From Paraflavitalea soli (lineage in GTDB: Bacteria > Bacteroidota > Bacteroidia > Chitinophagales > Chitinophagaceae), in contig NZ_CP032157.1 of assembly GCF_003555545.1 (NCBI RefSeq), positions 7,630,546 to 7,694,545 on the forward strand: a DNA stretch of 64,000 nucleotides, given 5' to 3'. Position numbers and translations under genes: made by a program. Under the pieces are notes generated by a model that was not told the origin of the DNA, searched no databases, and saw nothing but the letters and a program-made list of their open reading frames with translations. Each line of letters starts with the position of its first letter. The stretch's first letter is position 1. Below are positions 41,771-51,517 of this stretch, piece by piece.

Positions 41771-43750
41771 ATGAAACATCTGCTTATAAAATCGCTTATA
41801 GTATCAGCATGCTTCCTGCTGTTATTCTCAGGGTGTAGCAAAATTCTGGAGGAAAAGCCCCGCAGTTTTTATGAACCTGGTTTTTTTAAGACCGAGAAAG
41901 GAGTGCTGGGCGGTATCACCTCCCAATATGCCCACCTGCGATTCCTGTATGGCCAACCCTATTATTACAATATCTTGGAGACGGGTACCGACGAATATAC
42001 CTGGGGCCAGAGTGCCGACGCCAATTTTAAAGATGCAGATCTCAGTGGCGTAGGTAACCTAACGGCTGCCAGCAGTCGTTCCGACAACTTGTGGACTACC
42101 GCTTTTTCCAATATCAATACAGCCAGTGGTATTATCGAGAATGCGGCAGCGGTGCCTGCCATCACTGCTGCAGTGGTAGCCGAAGCCAGGTTTTTCCGGG
42201 CCTTCGATTATTTTCTCCTGGTGCAAACCTTTGGCGGTGTGCCATTGGACCTGGGCGCCGGAGAATTGAAATTTAATACAGCCCCTTCACGAAAATCTGT
42301 GCGCAACACCGTACCTGAAGTGTATACCAAAGCCATATTCCCCGACCTCGTGCAGGCGATAAACGATTTGCCGGCTGCGCCAAGGGTAGTTGGGGGCGCT
42401 ACTAAAACAGCAGCACGCCTTTACCTGGCGAAAGCCTATTTAACCTATGGCTGGTGGTTACAAAACCCCAACAACATTCCCACCTATCCACAAAGCGCCA
42501 GGACCGATCCTGATGCCCATGATGCAGCGTGGTATTTCCAAAAAGCATATGATGTAGCTAACCAGGGTATCGACCAGCCGGGTAGTTTTGGCCTGGAAAA
42601 TACTTTCTATGACCTGCATGTTGGTGGTAATGACCGTAACAAGGAAATGATCTTGTATGCCGACCATACACAGGAAAGTGAGTTTTACAATGGAGCTTGT
42701 ATTTCCTGCTTTGATGGTGAAGCAGGAAATGGCAGGAACTCTGCCGTTTGGATGGTTACCCCCAACTATACGGTGATCAGAAGCGCTCCCAATGCCGACG
42801 GTACCGGTATTGCTGTAAGTTCCGTGCAGCGGGAAGCTGCTCAGGCTTTAGGTCGTCCATACACCCGTATGGCTCCTCCGGTGGGCGTGTTTATAAATAC
42901 CTTTGCAGAGAAAACGTTGGATTCCCGTTATGACGGCACGTTCAGTACTGTTTATAGAGCTAATTGGCCCAAAGGTGGTACTACGAACGCAACGCTTTAT
43001 AATGCGAACGATATGCCGGTTACACCCGGTCAACCCATACTGAGCTTCCTGGAATATCAAACAGACGCAGTAGGTCTTGTTTATCCTACCGGGCCATCTT
43101 TCCCCGGCAAATCCTCCAATGCGGTGGGCGCTGGTGTAATGCCAGGCAGGGCCGATTTTGTGATCGCTCCCCTCGGTATAAGCAGGGTGTTATTTCCCGG
43201 TCTATGGAAAATGGGCGTATACCGTACGGATAATGGCACAGGGCTAGGCCAGCCCAATGCTACCAGCACCCGTCCATTCAAAATTGCCAAATTCTCTGAG
43301 TTTTACTTCATAGCGGCGGAAGCTGCCGTGAAAGGTGCCACTACTGTAGCAGGCAGAACCGCCCGCGACCTCATCAATGTGATCCGTGCACGGGCAGGCA
43401 AGTGGAAATTCTCCAACAAGAACAATGCAGCCTTCGTGGCAGACAACAGTGCCGCGATGATTGCTGCCACGCCTGCTACCATCGACATCAACTATATCCT
43501 GGCCGAACGTTCCCGTGAATATTTCGGAGAAGGCCATCGTTGGTTCGACCTGGTACGTACGCAAAAATGGAACGAACTGGCTGGCACCTACCAGATTGCT
43601 GGTGCAGCCTATGGCAATCATACACCCGAAACATTTACACGTACCATTGAACCTAAGCATTATCTCCGGCCCATTCCGCAAGGCCAGCTGGATGGCATGG
43701 AAGCGACAGCCGAAGAAAAAGTGGCCTATCAAAATCCAGGCTATAATTAA
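41771..43750 (+). CDS. SusD/RagB-type surface glycan-binding lipoprotein (xylan locus)
   Basis: The 659-residue protein has a lipoprotein signal (lipobox FSGC, Cys22) followed by the SusD fold with TPR-like helices ('EARFFRAFDYFLLVQTFGGVPLDL' is the classic segment) and the C-terminal RagB part with 'LAERSREYFGEGHRWFDLVRTQKW'. It caps the SusC barrel and binds the glycan at the cell surface. It forms a pair with the receptor at 38632. An intrinsic terminator follows at 43763-43802, before GH67. Confidence 0.95.
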   Translation: MKHLLIKSLIVSACFLLLFSGCSKILEEKPRSFYEPGFFKTEKGVLGGITSQYAHLRFLYGQPYYYNILETGTDEYTWGQSADANFKDADLSGVGNLTAASSRSDNLWTTAFSNINTASGIIENAAAVPAITAAVVAEARFFRAFDYFLLVQTFGGVPLDLGAGELKFNTAPSRKSVRNTVPEVYTKAIFPDLVQAINDLPAAPRVVGGATKTAARLYLAKAYLTYGWWLQNPNNIPTYPQSARTDPDAHDAAWYFQKAYDVANQGIDQPGSFGLENTFYDLHVGGNDRNKEMILYADHTQESEFYNGACISCFDGEAGNGRNSAVWMVTPNYTVIRSAPNADGTGIAVSSVQREAAQALGRPYTRMAPPVGVFINTFAEKTLDSRYDGTFSTVYRANWPKGGTTNATLYNANDMPVTPGQPILSFLEYQTDAVGLVYPTGPSFPGKSSNAVGAGVMPGRADFVIAPLGISRVLFPGLWKMGVYRTDNGTGLGQPNATSTRPFKIAKFSEFYFIAAEAAVKGATTVAGRTARDLINVIRARAGKWKFSNKNNAAFVADNSAAMIAATPATIDINYILAERSREYFGEGHRWFDLVRTQKWNELAGTYQIAGAAYGNHTPETFTRTIEPKHYLRPIPQGQLDGMEATAEEKVAYQNPGYN

Positions 43751-43762
43751 TACTCATCACAC

Positions 43763-43802
43763 AAAAAAGATTGGCTGCCCCGCCGGGTAACCAATCTTTT
43801 TT
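43763..43802 (+). terminator. Terminator between susD and GH67
   Basis: AAAAAAGATTGG (43763-43774) pairs perfectly with CCAATCTTTTTT (43791-43802). The A/T-flanked shape can act in both directions. It may reduce read-through into GH67, lowering enzyme relative to transporter. Confidence 0.85.
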
Positions 43803-43853
43803 ATATTTATCCGCATTCCCTGCTGTAAAGCAGCAAACAATAAGCACCAGATA

Positions 43854-45923
43854 ATGAAAACACTCTTGCTCGGTATTTTATTTGTTTTTACGGCTTTCGT
43901 CCTGAAAGCACAGGAAGGTCATGAGCTTTGGTTGCGCAGTTCGCAAAAAACGGTTCCCGTAAAGATCATCTGCTCAAAAAATACACCCACGCTTGCCATC
44001 GCCAGGCAGGAACTGCAACAGGGATGGCAAGGTGAGCCAAATGCTACGGTTACCCTTTCCATTACAAAGAATAAAAAAATCAAGACCGACGGATTCAGAC
44101 TTACCCAACACGAAGTAGAAGCCACCACAGATAGGGGGATCCTGTATGGCGTATATGAACTATTGCGCCGGCAACAAACGGGTGAAGGAATACAGGATGA
44201 AATTTGTAATCCTTCCTATGCCATCAGGATGTTGAATCACTGGGATAACCTCAATGGTACCGTGGAGAGGGGTTATGCAGGTATGTCCATATTCTGGCGC
44301 AAGGACGATCCGTTTGTCGTGACAGAGCAGGATAAAACCCGCTGGCAGGAATACGCACGTGCCAATGCCTCCATTGGTATCAATGGCTCATCGATCAACA
44401 ACGTCAATGCTTCTCCCACTGTATTAACCCCTGAATACCTCAACAGGACGAAAGCCATTGCTGCTGTACTGCGCCCTTATGGGGTCAAAACATACCTCTC
44501 TGTAAATTTTTCTTCCCCCAAAGTGATTGGAGGTTTACCCACCTCTGATCCATTAGATCCTGCCGTGATAAAATGGTGGAAGGATAAAGTGGATGAAATA
44601 TATACGCTGATACCGGACTTTGGAGGCTTCCTGGTTAAAGCCAACAGCGAAGGGCAACCGGGACCACAGGATTTTGGTCGCACCCATGCTGACGGCGCCA
44701 ATATGCTGGCCGATGCACTCACCCCTTACGGAGGTATCGTAATGTGGCGCGCCTTCGTCTACAGCTCCAATGATAAAGACAGGGCAAAACAAGCCTACAC
44801 TGAATTTGTACCGCTCGATGGGCAATTCAGGGACAATGTGATCATACAGGTAAAAAACGGCCCAATAGACTTTCAGCCTAGAGAACCCTTCAGCCCCTTG
44901 TTTGGGGCCATGAAGAAAACGCCGGTGATGACTGAATTCCAGGTAACACAGGAATACCTCGGCCATTCTACTCATCTGGCCTTTTTATCGACCATGTGGG
45001 AAGAATGCCTGCAATCCGATACTTACCAGGAAGGACCGGGAAGCACGGTAGCGCGCTGTACCGACGGCAGCCTCTATCCCCAAAAATATACAGCTATTGC
45101 AGGCGTATCCAATATAGGGTTGGATACCAATTGGTGTGGGCATCATTTTGCCCAGGCCAACTGGTATGCCTATGGACGCCTGGCATGGAACAATAATTTA
45201 AGAAGCGAACAGATTGCCGATGAATGGATCAGACAAACCTTTCCACCCGCCTCACCTTCAACAACAGGGTCATCGCTTTATGCAGCCGACTGGAGAGAAA
45301 ACTTCCTGGTGCCAGTAAAGAGAATGATGCTCGAAAGCAGGGAAGCGGTAGTAAACTATATGACGCCGCTTGGGTTGCATCATATTATGTCTGCCAACGG
45401 GCATTATGGCCCCGGCCCCTGGTGGGCGCCCGAAAAAATGCGGGCAGACTGGACACCGCCTTATTATCACCAGGCAGGTACAAATGGTGTTGGTTTTGAT
45501 CGTACCAAAAAAGGCAGTGATGCCGTGGATCAGTACCGTGAACCATTGGCGGCACAGTTCAACGATCCGGCAACCTGTCCGGACATGTTCTTGCTGTGGT
45601 TCCATCATTTGCCCTGGGATTATAAAATGAAAAGCGGGCGCACATTGTGGGAAGAGATCTGTGCCCATTATGATAAAGGCATACTGCAGGTGCGGCAGTT
45701 TCAAAAGACCTGGGACAAAGTGCAGCCATATGTTGACAGCAGTCGCTTCGTAGCTATACAACGTAAGCTGCGCACGCAATGCAGTGATGCCCTTGTGTGG
45801 AAAGATGCCTGCCTGCTTTATTTTCAACAGTTCAGCCAGATGCCCATCCCGTATTACCTGGAACGCCCGGTTAATAACCTGGATGAGATCAGGGCCAATG
45901 AGTTTTTGAAAAGGATACCGTAA
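43854..45923 (+). CDS. GH67 alpha-glucuronidase
   Basis: The 689-residue protein matches family GH67 over its length: N-terminal domain (about 20-130), catalytic barrel (about 135-460) and helical C-terminal domain. The acid Glu266 (KANSEGQPGP) and the two bases Asp339 (GPIDFQPRE) and Glu367 (TQEYLG) have the same spacing (73 and 28 residues) as Glu292, Asp365 and Glu393 of the Cellvibrio enzyme. GH67 removes methylglucuronic acid only from the non-reducing end of short xylo-oligosaccharides, so it finishes what GH10 and SusCD deliver. It has an export signal, so it acts in the periplasm. It lies behind a terminator and may have its own weak promoter (TATATTTA at 43802-43809). Confidence 0.95.
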   Translation: MKTLLLGILFVFTAFVLKAQEGHELWLRSSQKTVPVKIICSKNTPTLAIARQELQQGWQGEPNATVTLSITKNKKIKTDGFRLTQHEVEATTDRGILYGVYELLRRQQTGEGIQDEICNPSYAIRMLNHWDNLNGTVERGYAGMSIFWRKDDPFVVTEQDKTRWQEYARANASIGINGSSINNVNASPTVLTPEYLNRTKAIAAVLRPYGVKTYLSVNFSSPKVIGGLPTSDPLDPAVIKWWKDKVDEIYTLIPDFGGFLVKANSEGQPGPQDFGRTHADGANMLADALTPYGGIVMWRAFVYSSNDKDRAKQAYTEFVPLDGQFRDNVIIQVKNGPIDFQPREPFSPLFGAMKKTPVMTEFQVTQEYLGHSTHLAFLSTMWEECLQSDTYQEGPGSTVARCTDGSLYPQKYTAIAGVSNIGLDTNWCGHHFAQANWYAYGRLAWNNNLRSEQIADEWIRQTFPPASPSTTGSSLYAADWRENFLVPVKRMMLESREAVVNYMTPLGLHHIMSANGHYGPGPWWAPEKMRADWTPPYYHQAGTNGVGFDRTKKGSDAVDQYREPLAAQFNDPATCPDMFLLWFHHLPWDYKMKSGRTLWEEICAHYDKGILQVRQFQKTWDKVQPYVDSSRFVAIQRKLRTQCSDALVWKDACLLYFQQFSQMPIPYYLERPVNNLDEIRANEFLKRIP

Positions 45924-45949
45924 AAAGGAAGCTGTCAGCCTTAACGTTT

Positions 45950-46070
45950 GTCAGTCTGAGTCCCGCGAAGCGGGATAAACGCTGTCGAAGGCGTCTAAAG
46001 GGTGGGGCGCCCTTTCGGGGCGGCTCACCCGGATCTAAAGGAGCTTGTAGAAGGCGGCTAAAGGGCTTCC
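45950..46070. repeat. Intergenic repeat block with hairpins
   Basis: After the GH67 stop comes a block of dispersed elements. GTCAGTCTGAG and CTGTCGAAGGCG (45950-45993), the repeat also seen at 25484, are here split by the small hairpin TCCCGC-GAA-GCGGGA (45961-45975). A GC-rich hairpin with ends GGGTG and CACCC follows at 46000-46030. The unit CTAAAGG is repeated near 45995, 46034 and 46055. No gene is seen. The block separates convergent GH67 and lacI and may serve as a bidirectional stop. Confidence 0.6.
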
Positions 46071-46078
46071 TCTTGGCT

Positions 46079-47113
46079 TCACCCTTTCTTCAGCGAAGAA
46101 GCCCTGATGATCATATCCGCCCGCAGGGTGATGGAGTTGGTGCTATAAAGATTGCTGATGCCTTTGAGGTGGTTGATGAGGTTGGTAACAGCCGTATTGC
46201 CCATGGTATCGCCGGAGTAATCGACAGTAGTAAGATTGGGTTCAATGACCTTGCTGATCGGATCATTGTTGAAGCCGGCAAAAGCTACATCTTCGGGAAT
46301 GCGCAGGCCGGCCGTTTTAAGAGCGATCATGCAATAGACAGCAGCTGTATCATTGGCCGAAAATACAGCATCGGGTCGTTTGGCAGCTGTCAGGTTAAGG
46401 ATATGTTTAGCTGCTTCTGCGCCGGCCTTTTCAGATAGCGTACTGATAAAATGCATTTTTTCGTTGAAGGACAGGTCATGGTCTTTAAGCGCCTGCCGGT
46501 AACCATCGAATCGCTCTTTGTAAACATTCCTGAGTACATTGCCGCCCAGGTGCATGATGCGACGGCAACCCTGGTCTATCAGGTGTTTGGTGATATTATA
46601 GGCAGCGCCATAGTTGTTGATGACAATGGAAGTGCTGGCATTGTGCGGATGAACACGGTCGAAGAAGACCACCGGTATCTTGCGTTTGAAAAAAGGTTCC
46701 AGGTGGTTGATGTTCTGCGTATCGTACGAAAGGGAGATGAGTAGTCCGTCCACCCGTTTGTTGAACATGGTGGCCGCATTGAGCTTTTCTTTTTCCGCAT
46801 CTTCCAGCGATTGGGCAATGATGAGGTTGTAACCATGCCTGTTGGCGGCGTTTTCCATACCAGCCAATACGGAAGACATGAAATAACTGTTGAGTCTTGG
46901 CACCAGCACCCCCAGCGTATGGGTGCTTTTGCTTCTCAGGCTGCTGGCAAAAGTGTTGGATTGATAGCCCAGCTCTACGGCAGCCTCGGCAATTTTCTTC
47001 CGGGTATTCTTGTTGACAGAGGGACTGTTTTTCAAACCCCTGCTCACAGTGGCTGCTGAGATGTTGAGGTGTTTGGCGATGTCGTATATTGTTACTTCCC
47101 GGTTTTCGGCCAT
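46079..47113 (-). CDS. LacI-family regulator of the xylan locus (second)
   Basis: The 344-residue protein has the LacI helix-turn-helix ('VTIYDIAKHLNISAATVSRGLKNSP') and a sugar-binding-protein-like domain. It is clearly related to the LacI protein at 37098 along its whole length (for example GVLVPRLNSYFMSSVLAGME against GLIVHELRSNFITSVLAGIE), so the two are paralogues that may share operator types. It stands divergent from uxuA and so probably controls uronate breakdown. The ATG at 47113 places the helix-turn-helix as in the paralogue; the frame extends 12 codons further. Confidence 0.92.
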   Translation of the reverse strand: MAENREVTIYDIAKHLNISAATVSRGLKNSPSVNKNTRKKIAEAAVELGYQSNTFASSLRSKSTHTLGVLVPRLNSYFMSSVLAGMENAANRHGYNLIIAQSLEDAEKEKLNAATMFNKRVDGLLISLSYDTQNINHLEPFFKRKIPVVFFDRVHPHNASTSIVINNYGAAYNITKHLIDQGCRRIMHLGGNVLRNVYKERFDGYRQALKDHDLSFNEKMHFISTLSEKAGAEAAKHILNLTAAKRPDAVFSANDTAAVYCMIALKTAGLRIPEDVAFAGFNNDPISKVIEPNLTTVDYSGDTMGNTAVTNLINHLKGISNLYSTNSITLRADMIIRASSLKKG

Positions 47114-47140
47114 TGTCGTAGCTGGTTGTTGATCAAGGAA

Positions 47141-47181
47141 AATAAGCATTTTCTGAACTAAATGTAAAAATAGTGCTTATT
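47141..47181. promoter_or_regulatory. Inverted repeat between lacI and uxuA
   Basis: AATAAGCA (47141-47148) and TGCTTATT (47174-47181) are perfect inverted copies 25 bases apart, in the 134-base divergent region. AATAAGCA occurs once more at 43839-43846 just before GH67. It may be a control site for a regulator of this locus; it does not look like the GCAAnCGnTTGC operator. Confidence 0.4.
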
Positions 47182-47247
47182 CCGTTGTATGGCGGGCACT
47201 GGAAACATAATAACCTATAACTATTGACTATTCACTATATGATCTTA

Positions 47248-48408
47248 ATGGAGCAAACAATGCGTTGGTTCGGGCCAAATGATCCCGTAAGCTTATGGGA
47301 TATACGACAGGCAGGATGTACGGGCGTAGTAACAGCCCTGCATCATATTCCGGTGGGAGCGGTATGGACAGTTGAGGAGATCAACATCCGCAAAGCCATG
47401 ATTGAAGCGGTAGGTATGAGCTGGACGGTCATTGAAAGTCTGCCGGTGCACGAGGACATTAAAAAGCAAACCGGTAATTACCGGCAGTACATTGAAAATT
47501 ATAAAGAGAGCCTGCTCAATGTGGCGCAGTGCGGCCTGAAAGTTGTGACCTACAACTTCATGCCCATACTGGATTGGATGCGCACGGATGTTTCCTACGA
47601 GATGCCCGATAAAAGCAAGGCCCTGTATTTTGAACGGTCCGCCTTTATTGCCTTCGACCTCTTTCTGTTGAAAAGACCCGGTGCAGAGAAGGACTATACG
47701 AATGCCGACATACAAAAAGCAACAGCAAAGTTTGAGGGTATGACACAGTTGGAGAAAGACACCCTTTTCCGCAATACCATGCTGGGACTGCCCGGTAGCG
47801 ATGAGGCGTTTACACCGGAACAGGTATTGACAGCCTTGAAAACCTATGATGGGATTGATGCGCAACAATTGAAACAACATTTGTATTATTTCCTGCAGGA
47901 AATTGTACCCGTAGCTGAAGCCTGTGGATTGAAACTGGCCATTCATCCCGATGATCCTCCCTATAGTATTTTAGGGTTGCCGCGTATTGTAAGTACTGCA
48001 CAGGATGCCAGGGACCTCCTGGCCGCTGCGCATTCACCAGCCAATGGACTTTGTTTCTGTACTGGTTCATTTGGCGCCCGGGCCGATAATGACCTGCTTA
48101 CGATGTTGCGCGATTTTGGCGACCAGGTGCATTTCCTGCACCTCCGTAATACCAAGAGAGATGCAGAAGGCAATTTCTATGAAGCCGATCACCTGGCCGG
48201 TGATGCCGACATGTACACCATCATCAAAGAAATACTGCACATCATGCAGCGGAGAAAGATGCCCATCCCCATGCGGCCCGACCATGGTCACCAGATGCTG
48301 GATGATCTGCATAAGAAGACCTATCCCGGCTATTCCGCCATCGGGCGGCTGCGTGGACTGGCAGAGTTACGCGGACTGGAAATGGGCATCAGCAGGAGCC
48401 TGCAGTAG
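47248..48408 (+). CDS. uxuA: Mannonate dehydratase UxuA
   Basis: The 386-residue protein is D-mannonate dehydratase, which turns D-mannonate into 2-keto-3-deoxy-gluconate in glucuronate breakdown. The typical start '[23 protein letters not shown]' and the metal-site segments [25 protein letters not shown] and MRPDHGHQM are present. I chose the ATG at 48 in '47248' frame because homologues begin there; an ATG at 47239 and a TTG at 47224 precede it in frame. It uses the glucuronate freed by GH115 and GH67. The isomerase UxaC and a classical UxuB are not in the window. Confidence 0.94.
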   Translation: MEQTMRWFGPNDPVSLWDIRQAGCTGVVTALHHIPVGAVWTVEEINIRKAMIEAVGMSWTVIESLPVHEDIKKQTGNYRQYIENYKESLLNVAQCGLKVVTYNFMPILDWMRTDVSYEMPDKSKALYFERSAFIAFDLFLLKRPGAEKDYTNADIQKATAKFEGMTQLEKDTLFRNTMLGLPGSDEAFTPEQVLTALKTYDGIDAQQLKQHLYYFLQEIVPVAEACGLKLAIHPDDPPYSILGLPRIVSTAQDARDLLAAAHSPANGLCFCTGSFGARADNDLLTMLRDFGDQVHFLHLRNTKRDAEGNFYEADHLAGDADMYTIIKEILHIMQRRKMPIPMRPDHGHQMLDDLHKKTYPGYSAIGRLRGLAELRGLEMGISRSLQ

Positions 48409-48409
48409 A

Positions 48410-49891
48410 TTACACCAGCTGCATCGTCTCCGTAAACACCTGCCCAAACCGGTCGGTTGCTTTTACCGTGATCTTCTTAGCAGCGGCCGAAGGCCTGGCA
48501 AAGAAGAGGTGATCCGTGAGCGTAGGCTCTACAAACTTGTGCTTCTTCGGTAATTGGGGCCCGCCATGCAGTTCTATTGACCAGGGATCGAGTGCTACTC
48601 TTTGCTCCATGATACCCTTGGCCACATCATCTTCCCACCATTCTATTTTCCATTTGGGGTCCCAGTTCCATATATTGGCTACTATTTCATCCGGTGCAGT
48701 GGCCAGCTTACCTTTTCCATACACCCTCAGCTGATGATCTTTTTCTTTACCGGTCGACTTATAATACCATTTGAGCTCATCTCCATCTACCTCGTATACA
48801 CCATAACCATTGGGTGTACCGTCACTGCAAATAGGCCCTGTCCACCAGGCGCCGCATACCGTACCGTGTACATGCTCCATCAGGTTGTCCTTTTCCCATT
48901 TTTCATTCACGTGCGTATGGCCCGACATGATATGCGTCTTGAACGGCTTCAGCAGTTTGTACAGTTGGTTCCTGTTCGATACCGTACCGCCAATCGCTTC
49001 TTCTTCCAGTTTATTTCTCCGTTGATTACCCGTATCCGTAGGTATATGGTTGCTCACTACTACCGTTGAGCCTGGTTTTACCAGCGCGAGGTCCTGCTCC
49101 AGCCAGCGAAGTTGTGCTTCAGTGAGATAACCAATGTATTTCTTGGCAGTGCCGATAAAGAATACATTATCGAGTACGATATAATGGACCTTACCCCGGT
49201 TGAAAGAATAATACGTAGGGCCAAACTGCTGTTTGAAGGTTTTAGCCGATACATCATCTGAACCACCGTCTATATCCATATCGTGGTTGCCGATAACATT
49301 AAAGAAAGGAACACCCGTAATATCCACTGCTGCCCGGTAATCCGCAAACAGTTCAAAATGGTCCCATACCAGGTCGCCGCAGCCAATGCCATGGAACAAA
49401 GTGCCCTGGGGATAACCAGCTACCAGCTGGCGAAGGTCCGGGGCGCTTTGGGTTTTGAGCAGCTCACCATCTTTGGCTGAGATGATCTGCGTATCGGCCC
49501 ATACTACAAAATTGTGTTTGGTGTCATCAGTGGTCAGTTTCTCCAGGTGGAAGTCAGCTTTCAAAGCCCCTTCTTTTTGCGTGAGCGCCTGGTAAAACTG
49601 TGCAATACCTTTATCATGGGGAAAGGCATAACCTGCCGGTACACTGATGTATACAAATTCAGCAGCAGAATGCGCATTGATCGTATAGTTACCTTTTTTA
49701 TCCGTGGTGGCAACACTGTATCCATCTGTTACCGCCACATTCGCTATGCCGCTGCCGTTGCTTTGTACACGGCCCTTAATGGTAAGTCCGGTAATAAGCG
49801 AAGTACTGGCTGCATGAGTAAGCGCTGCCGGTGCAGAAAATGCGGCGCCTGCCAAACCAAAGTTTCTTAGAAAATTCCTTCTTGTGATCAT
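48410..49891 (-). CDS. Tat-exported calcineurin-like metallophosphoesterase
   Basis: The 493-residue protein starts with a twin-arginine signal (RRNFLR at 4-9, then 'FGLAGAAFSAPAALTHAAS'). Three domains follow: an N-terminal beta-sandwich (about 32-118, MetallophosN-like), the metallophosphoesterase core and a C-terminal beta domain (about 350-493). The metal ligands are all visible: Asp133, GDLVWD (172-177), GNHD (201-204), NHIP (281-284) and GHTH (324-327). It hydrolyses a phosphoester in the periplasm; the substrate is unknown. It is the last gene of the ECF-FecR-SusCD operon, which suggests a phosphorylated ligand. Confidence 0.92.
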   Translation of the reverse strand: MITRRNFLRNFGLAGAAFSAPAALTHAASTSLITGLTIKGRVQSNGSGIANVAVTDGYSVATTDKKGNYTINAHSAAEFVYISVPAGYAFPHDKGIAQFYQALTQKEGALKADFHLEKLTTDDTKHNFVVWADTQIISAKDGELLKTQSAPDLRQLVAGYPQGTLFHGIGCGDLVWDHFELFADYRAAVDITGVPFFNVIGNHDMDIDGGSDDVSAKTFKQQFGPTYYSFNRGKVHYIVLDNVFFIGTAKKYIGYLTEAQLRWLEQDLALVKPGSTVVVSNHIPTDTGNQRRNKLEEEAIGGTVSNRNQLYKLLKPFKTHIMSGHTHVNEKWEKDNLMEHVHGTVCGAWWTGPICSDGTPNGYGVYEVDGDELKWYYKSTGKEKDHQLRVYGKGKLATAPDEIVANIWNWDPKWKIEWWEDDVAKGIMEQRVALDPWSIELHGGPQLPKKHKFVEPTLTDHLFFARPSAAAKKITVKATDRFGQVFTETMQLV

Positions 49892-49906
49892 ATTATTTAT
49901 TGACTA

Positions 49907-51430
49907 TTATTTCAGTTTCGTCGCTCCTTCCCCTTCGATCTCTGTTACCGGAGATTGTTTGGTAAGGAGGTAATTGGTCTGTGTGCGTGCTTTTGTCCAC
50001 CTTCCCAGGGAGAGGTTGTACTCGCCTCCGAGCAGGTTGAAATAACCCTGATCGGCCGTTGCATAAGTAAGACTGAGCGTATTGGAACCTTGCCTGTAAA
50101 AAGGCTGGTCCTGCAGCGTAATGGGGTTCTTTACATCATACCAGTCATTATTGGTGATGCGGTAACCCATGGCAGGAGGCCCTGCAGTATACAAACTACC
50201 GCCCGTGGCTACAAAGATCACATCTACCGGTTTGGAATTGCCGGTCAGATCCGTGCCTTCAAATACAGCCAGGCCGGATGCATTGCCGCTATTGGCAAAC
50301 AAGCCACCTGTTTTTGCGCCGAAGCCATCTCCATTGTTATTGACATAATCTAAGGTCCGTATCCAGTTGGAAGTGCTCATACTGGTGGAACCAGACCCGT
50401 TTATTCTTTTGGTGGTGCCTCCTACATAGAAGAAGCTGCCTTTGGCGGCGCTGCCTGTGGTAAGATTGAATTTAAAAGTACGTTGGTTGCCCGTGGCCCA
50501 TCCATTAACAGGGTAGCCAGAAGGGTTGGAAGCATTGGCATTGTTGGTAACAACCACCGAAAATGGCGTGGTAGCAAAGTTGATGTCCTTTGTGGCCATC
50601 ATTTGAATGTATTCATAATTACCATCGCCGCCTGCCACATCACTCATAAAGCCGGTGATGATGACCGGCGGTATTTCTATTACAGAACTCAATACCACCA
50701 CATCATTGTCCGTACGCAGGTGGAAGCGTGGGACCAGCGTTCCTTCCGGTCCGTTGGTATTGAAAGCAATGCCATAGAAATTGGCCAGTACAGGCGCCTG
50801 AAGGTTGGCAAAACTGGCATTGGCCGCTGTATGCAGCGTAATATTGCCAAAGCCATCATTAAGTAGCTTATCGCCCGAGAGTACATCACCCGCAGCGGGG
50901 AGGGGATCGAAACCACCTTTCACGATCACCGATAGAACGCTTTCATAGTCTGCCGGGTTAGCCAGCATAAAGCTGATAGGTACGCGTAATGCCAGGTAAC
51001 TGTTGCCGGAGGATACTTTTTTGATGGCGTTGGCCGGCAGGTTGGTGATCTGCAGAATGCCATCCACTCTTTTGAGCAGGGCGCCTTCTACATTGGCCAC
51101 CACCGAATCGCCGGGGTGATAGTTGGCAGCTTCAGCGCCAATGGGAATAGCAATGCCCCGCAGCAATCCCAGCCGGCGCATATCTTGTATGACCAGCAAT
51201 CCGGCAGGCAGGTTTCCTCCCGAATGTTCAGATACGACCATCCCCGTGATGGACGTTGAGCCCAGCATATTTTCTTTGGTCAACGTAACATCCTGTCCTT
51301 TATAAATATTTCTCAGATCATAAATGCCTATAAAGCTGTTTATTGCTCCACCCGGGTAATTGTCTTTTTTACATCCCCACAGCGAAGCTAATGACAACAA
51401 AAAGAAAGAATATAGAATGATCTTTTTCAT
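49907..51430 (-). CDS. DUF5689 surface lipoprotein
   Basis: The 507-residue protein has a lipoprotein signal (lipobox LWGC, Cys20), then a DUF5689 region (about 30-240, from 'GGAINSFIGIYDLRNIYKGQDVTLTKENMLG' on) and a second beta-rich half (about 255-440) that looks like a carbohydrate- or ligand-binding fold. DUF5689 proteins are usually encoded behind SusCD pairs and are thought to sit on the cell surface. Its position between SusD and the phosphoesterase supports a binding role for the same substrate. No enzyme motif is seen. Confidence 0.82.
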   Translation of the reverse strand: MKKIILYSFFLLSLASLWGCKKDNYPGGAINSFIGIYDLRNIYKGQDVTLTKENMLGSTSITGMVVSEHSGGNLPAGLLVIQDMRRLGLLRGIAIPIGAEAANYHPGDSVVANVEGALLKRVDGILQITNLPANAIKKVSSGNSYLALRVPISFMLANPADYESVLSVIVKGGFDPLPAAGDVLSGDKLLNDGFGNITLHTAANASFANLQAPVLANFYGIAFNTNGPEGTLVPRFHLRTDNDVVVLSSVIEIPPVIITGFMSDVAGGDGNYEYIQMMATKDINFATTPFSVVVTNNANASNPSGYPVNGWATGNQRTFKFNLTTGSAAKGSFFYVGGTTKRINGSGSTSMSTSNWIRTLDYVNNNGDGFGAKTGGLFANSGNASGLAVFEGTDLTGNSKPVDVIFVATGGSLYTAGPPAMGYRITNNDWYDVKNPITLQDQPFYRQGSNTLSLTYATADQGYFNLLGGEYNLSLGRWTKARTQTNYLLTKQSPVTEIEGEGATKLK

Positions 51431-51517
51431 TGTACTGTTTTTGTAACTGCTACTGTTCTTAAACTGTATTTTGTTTTCCCAATCCTTATTTCCTACTCAC
51501 GACTCGCTATTCGAGAC

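Noticed and set aside
44934-44936. Glu361 as a catalytic base of GH67
   Set aside because: The spacing from Asp339 is 22 residues, whereas the family needs 28; Glu367 fits.
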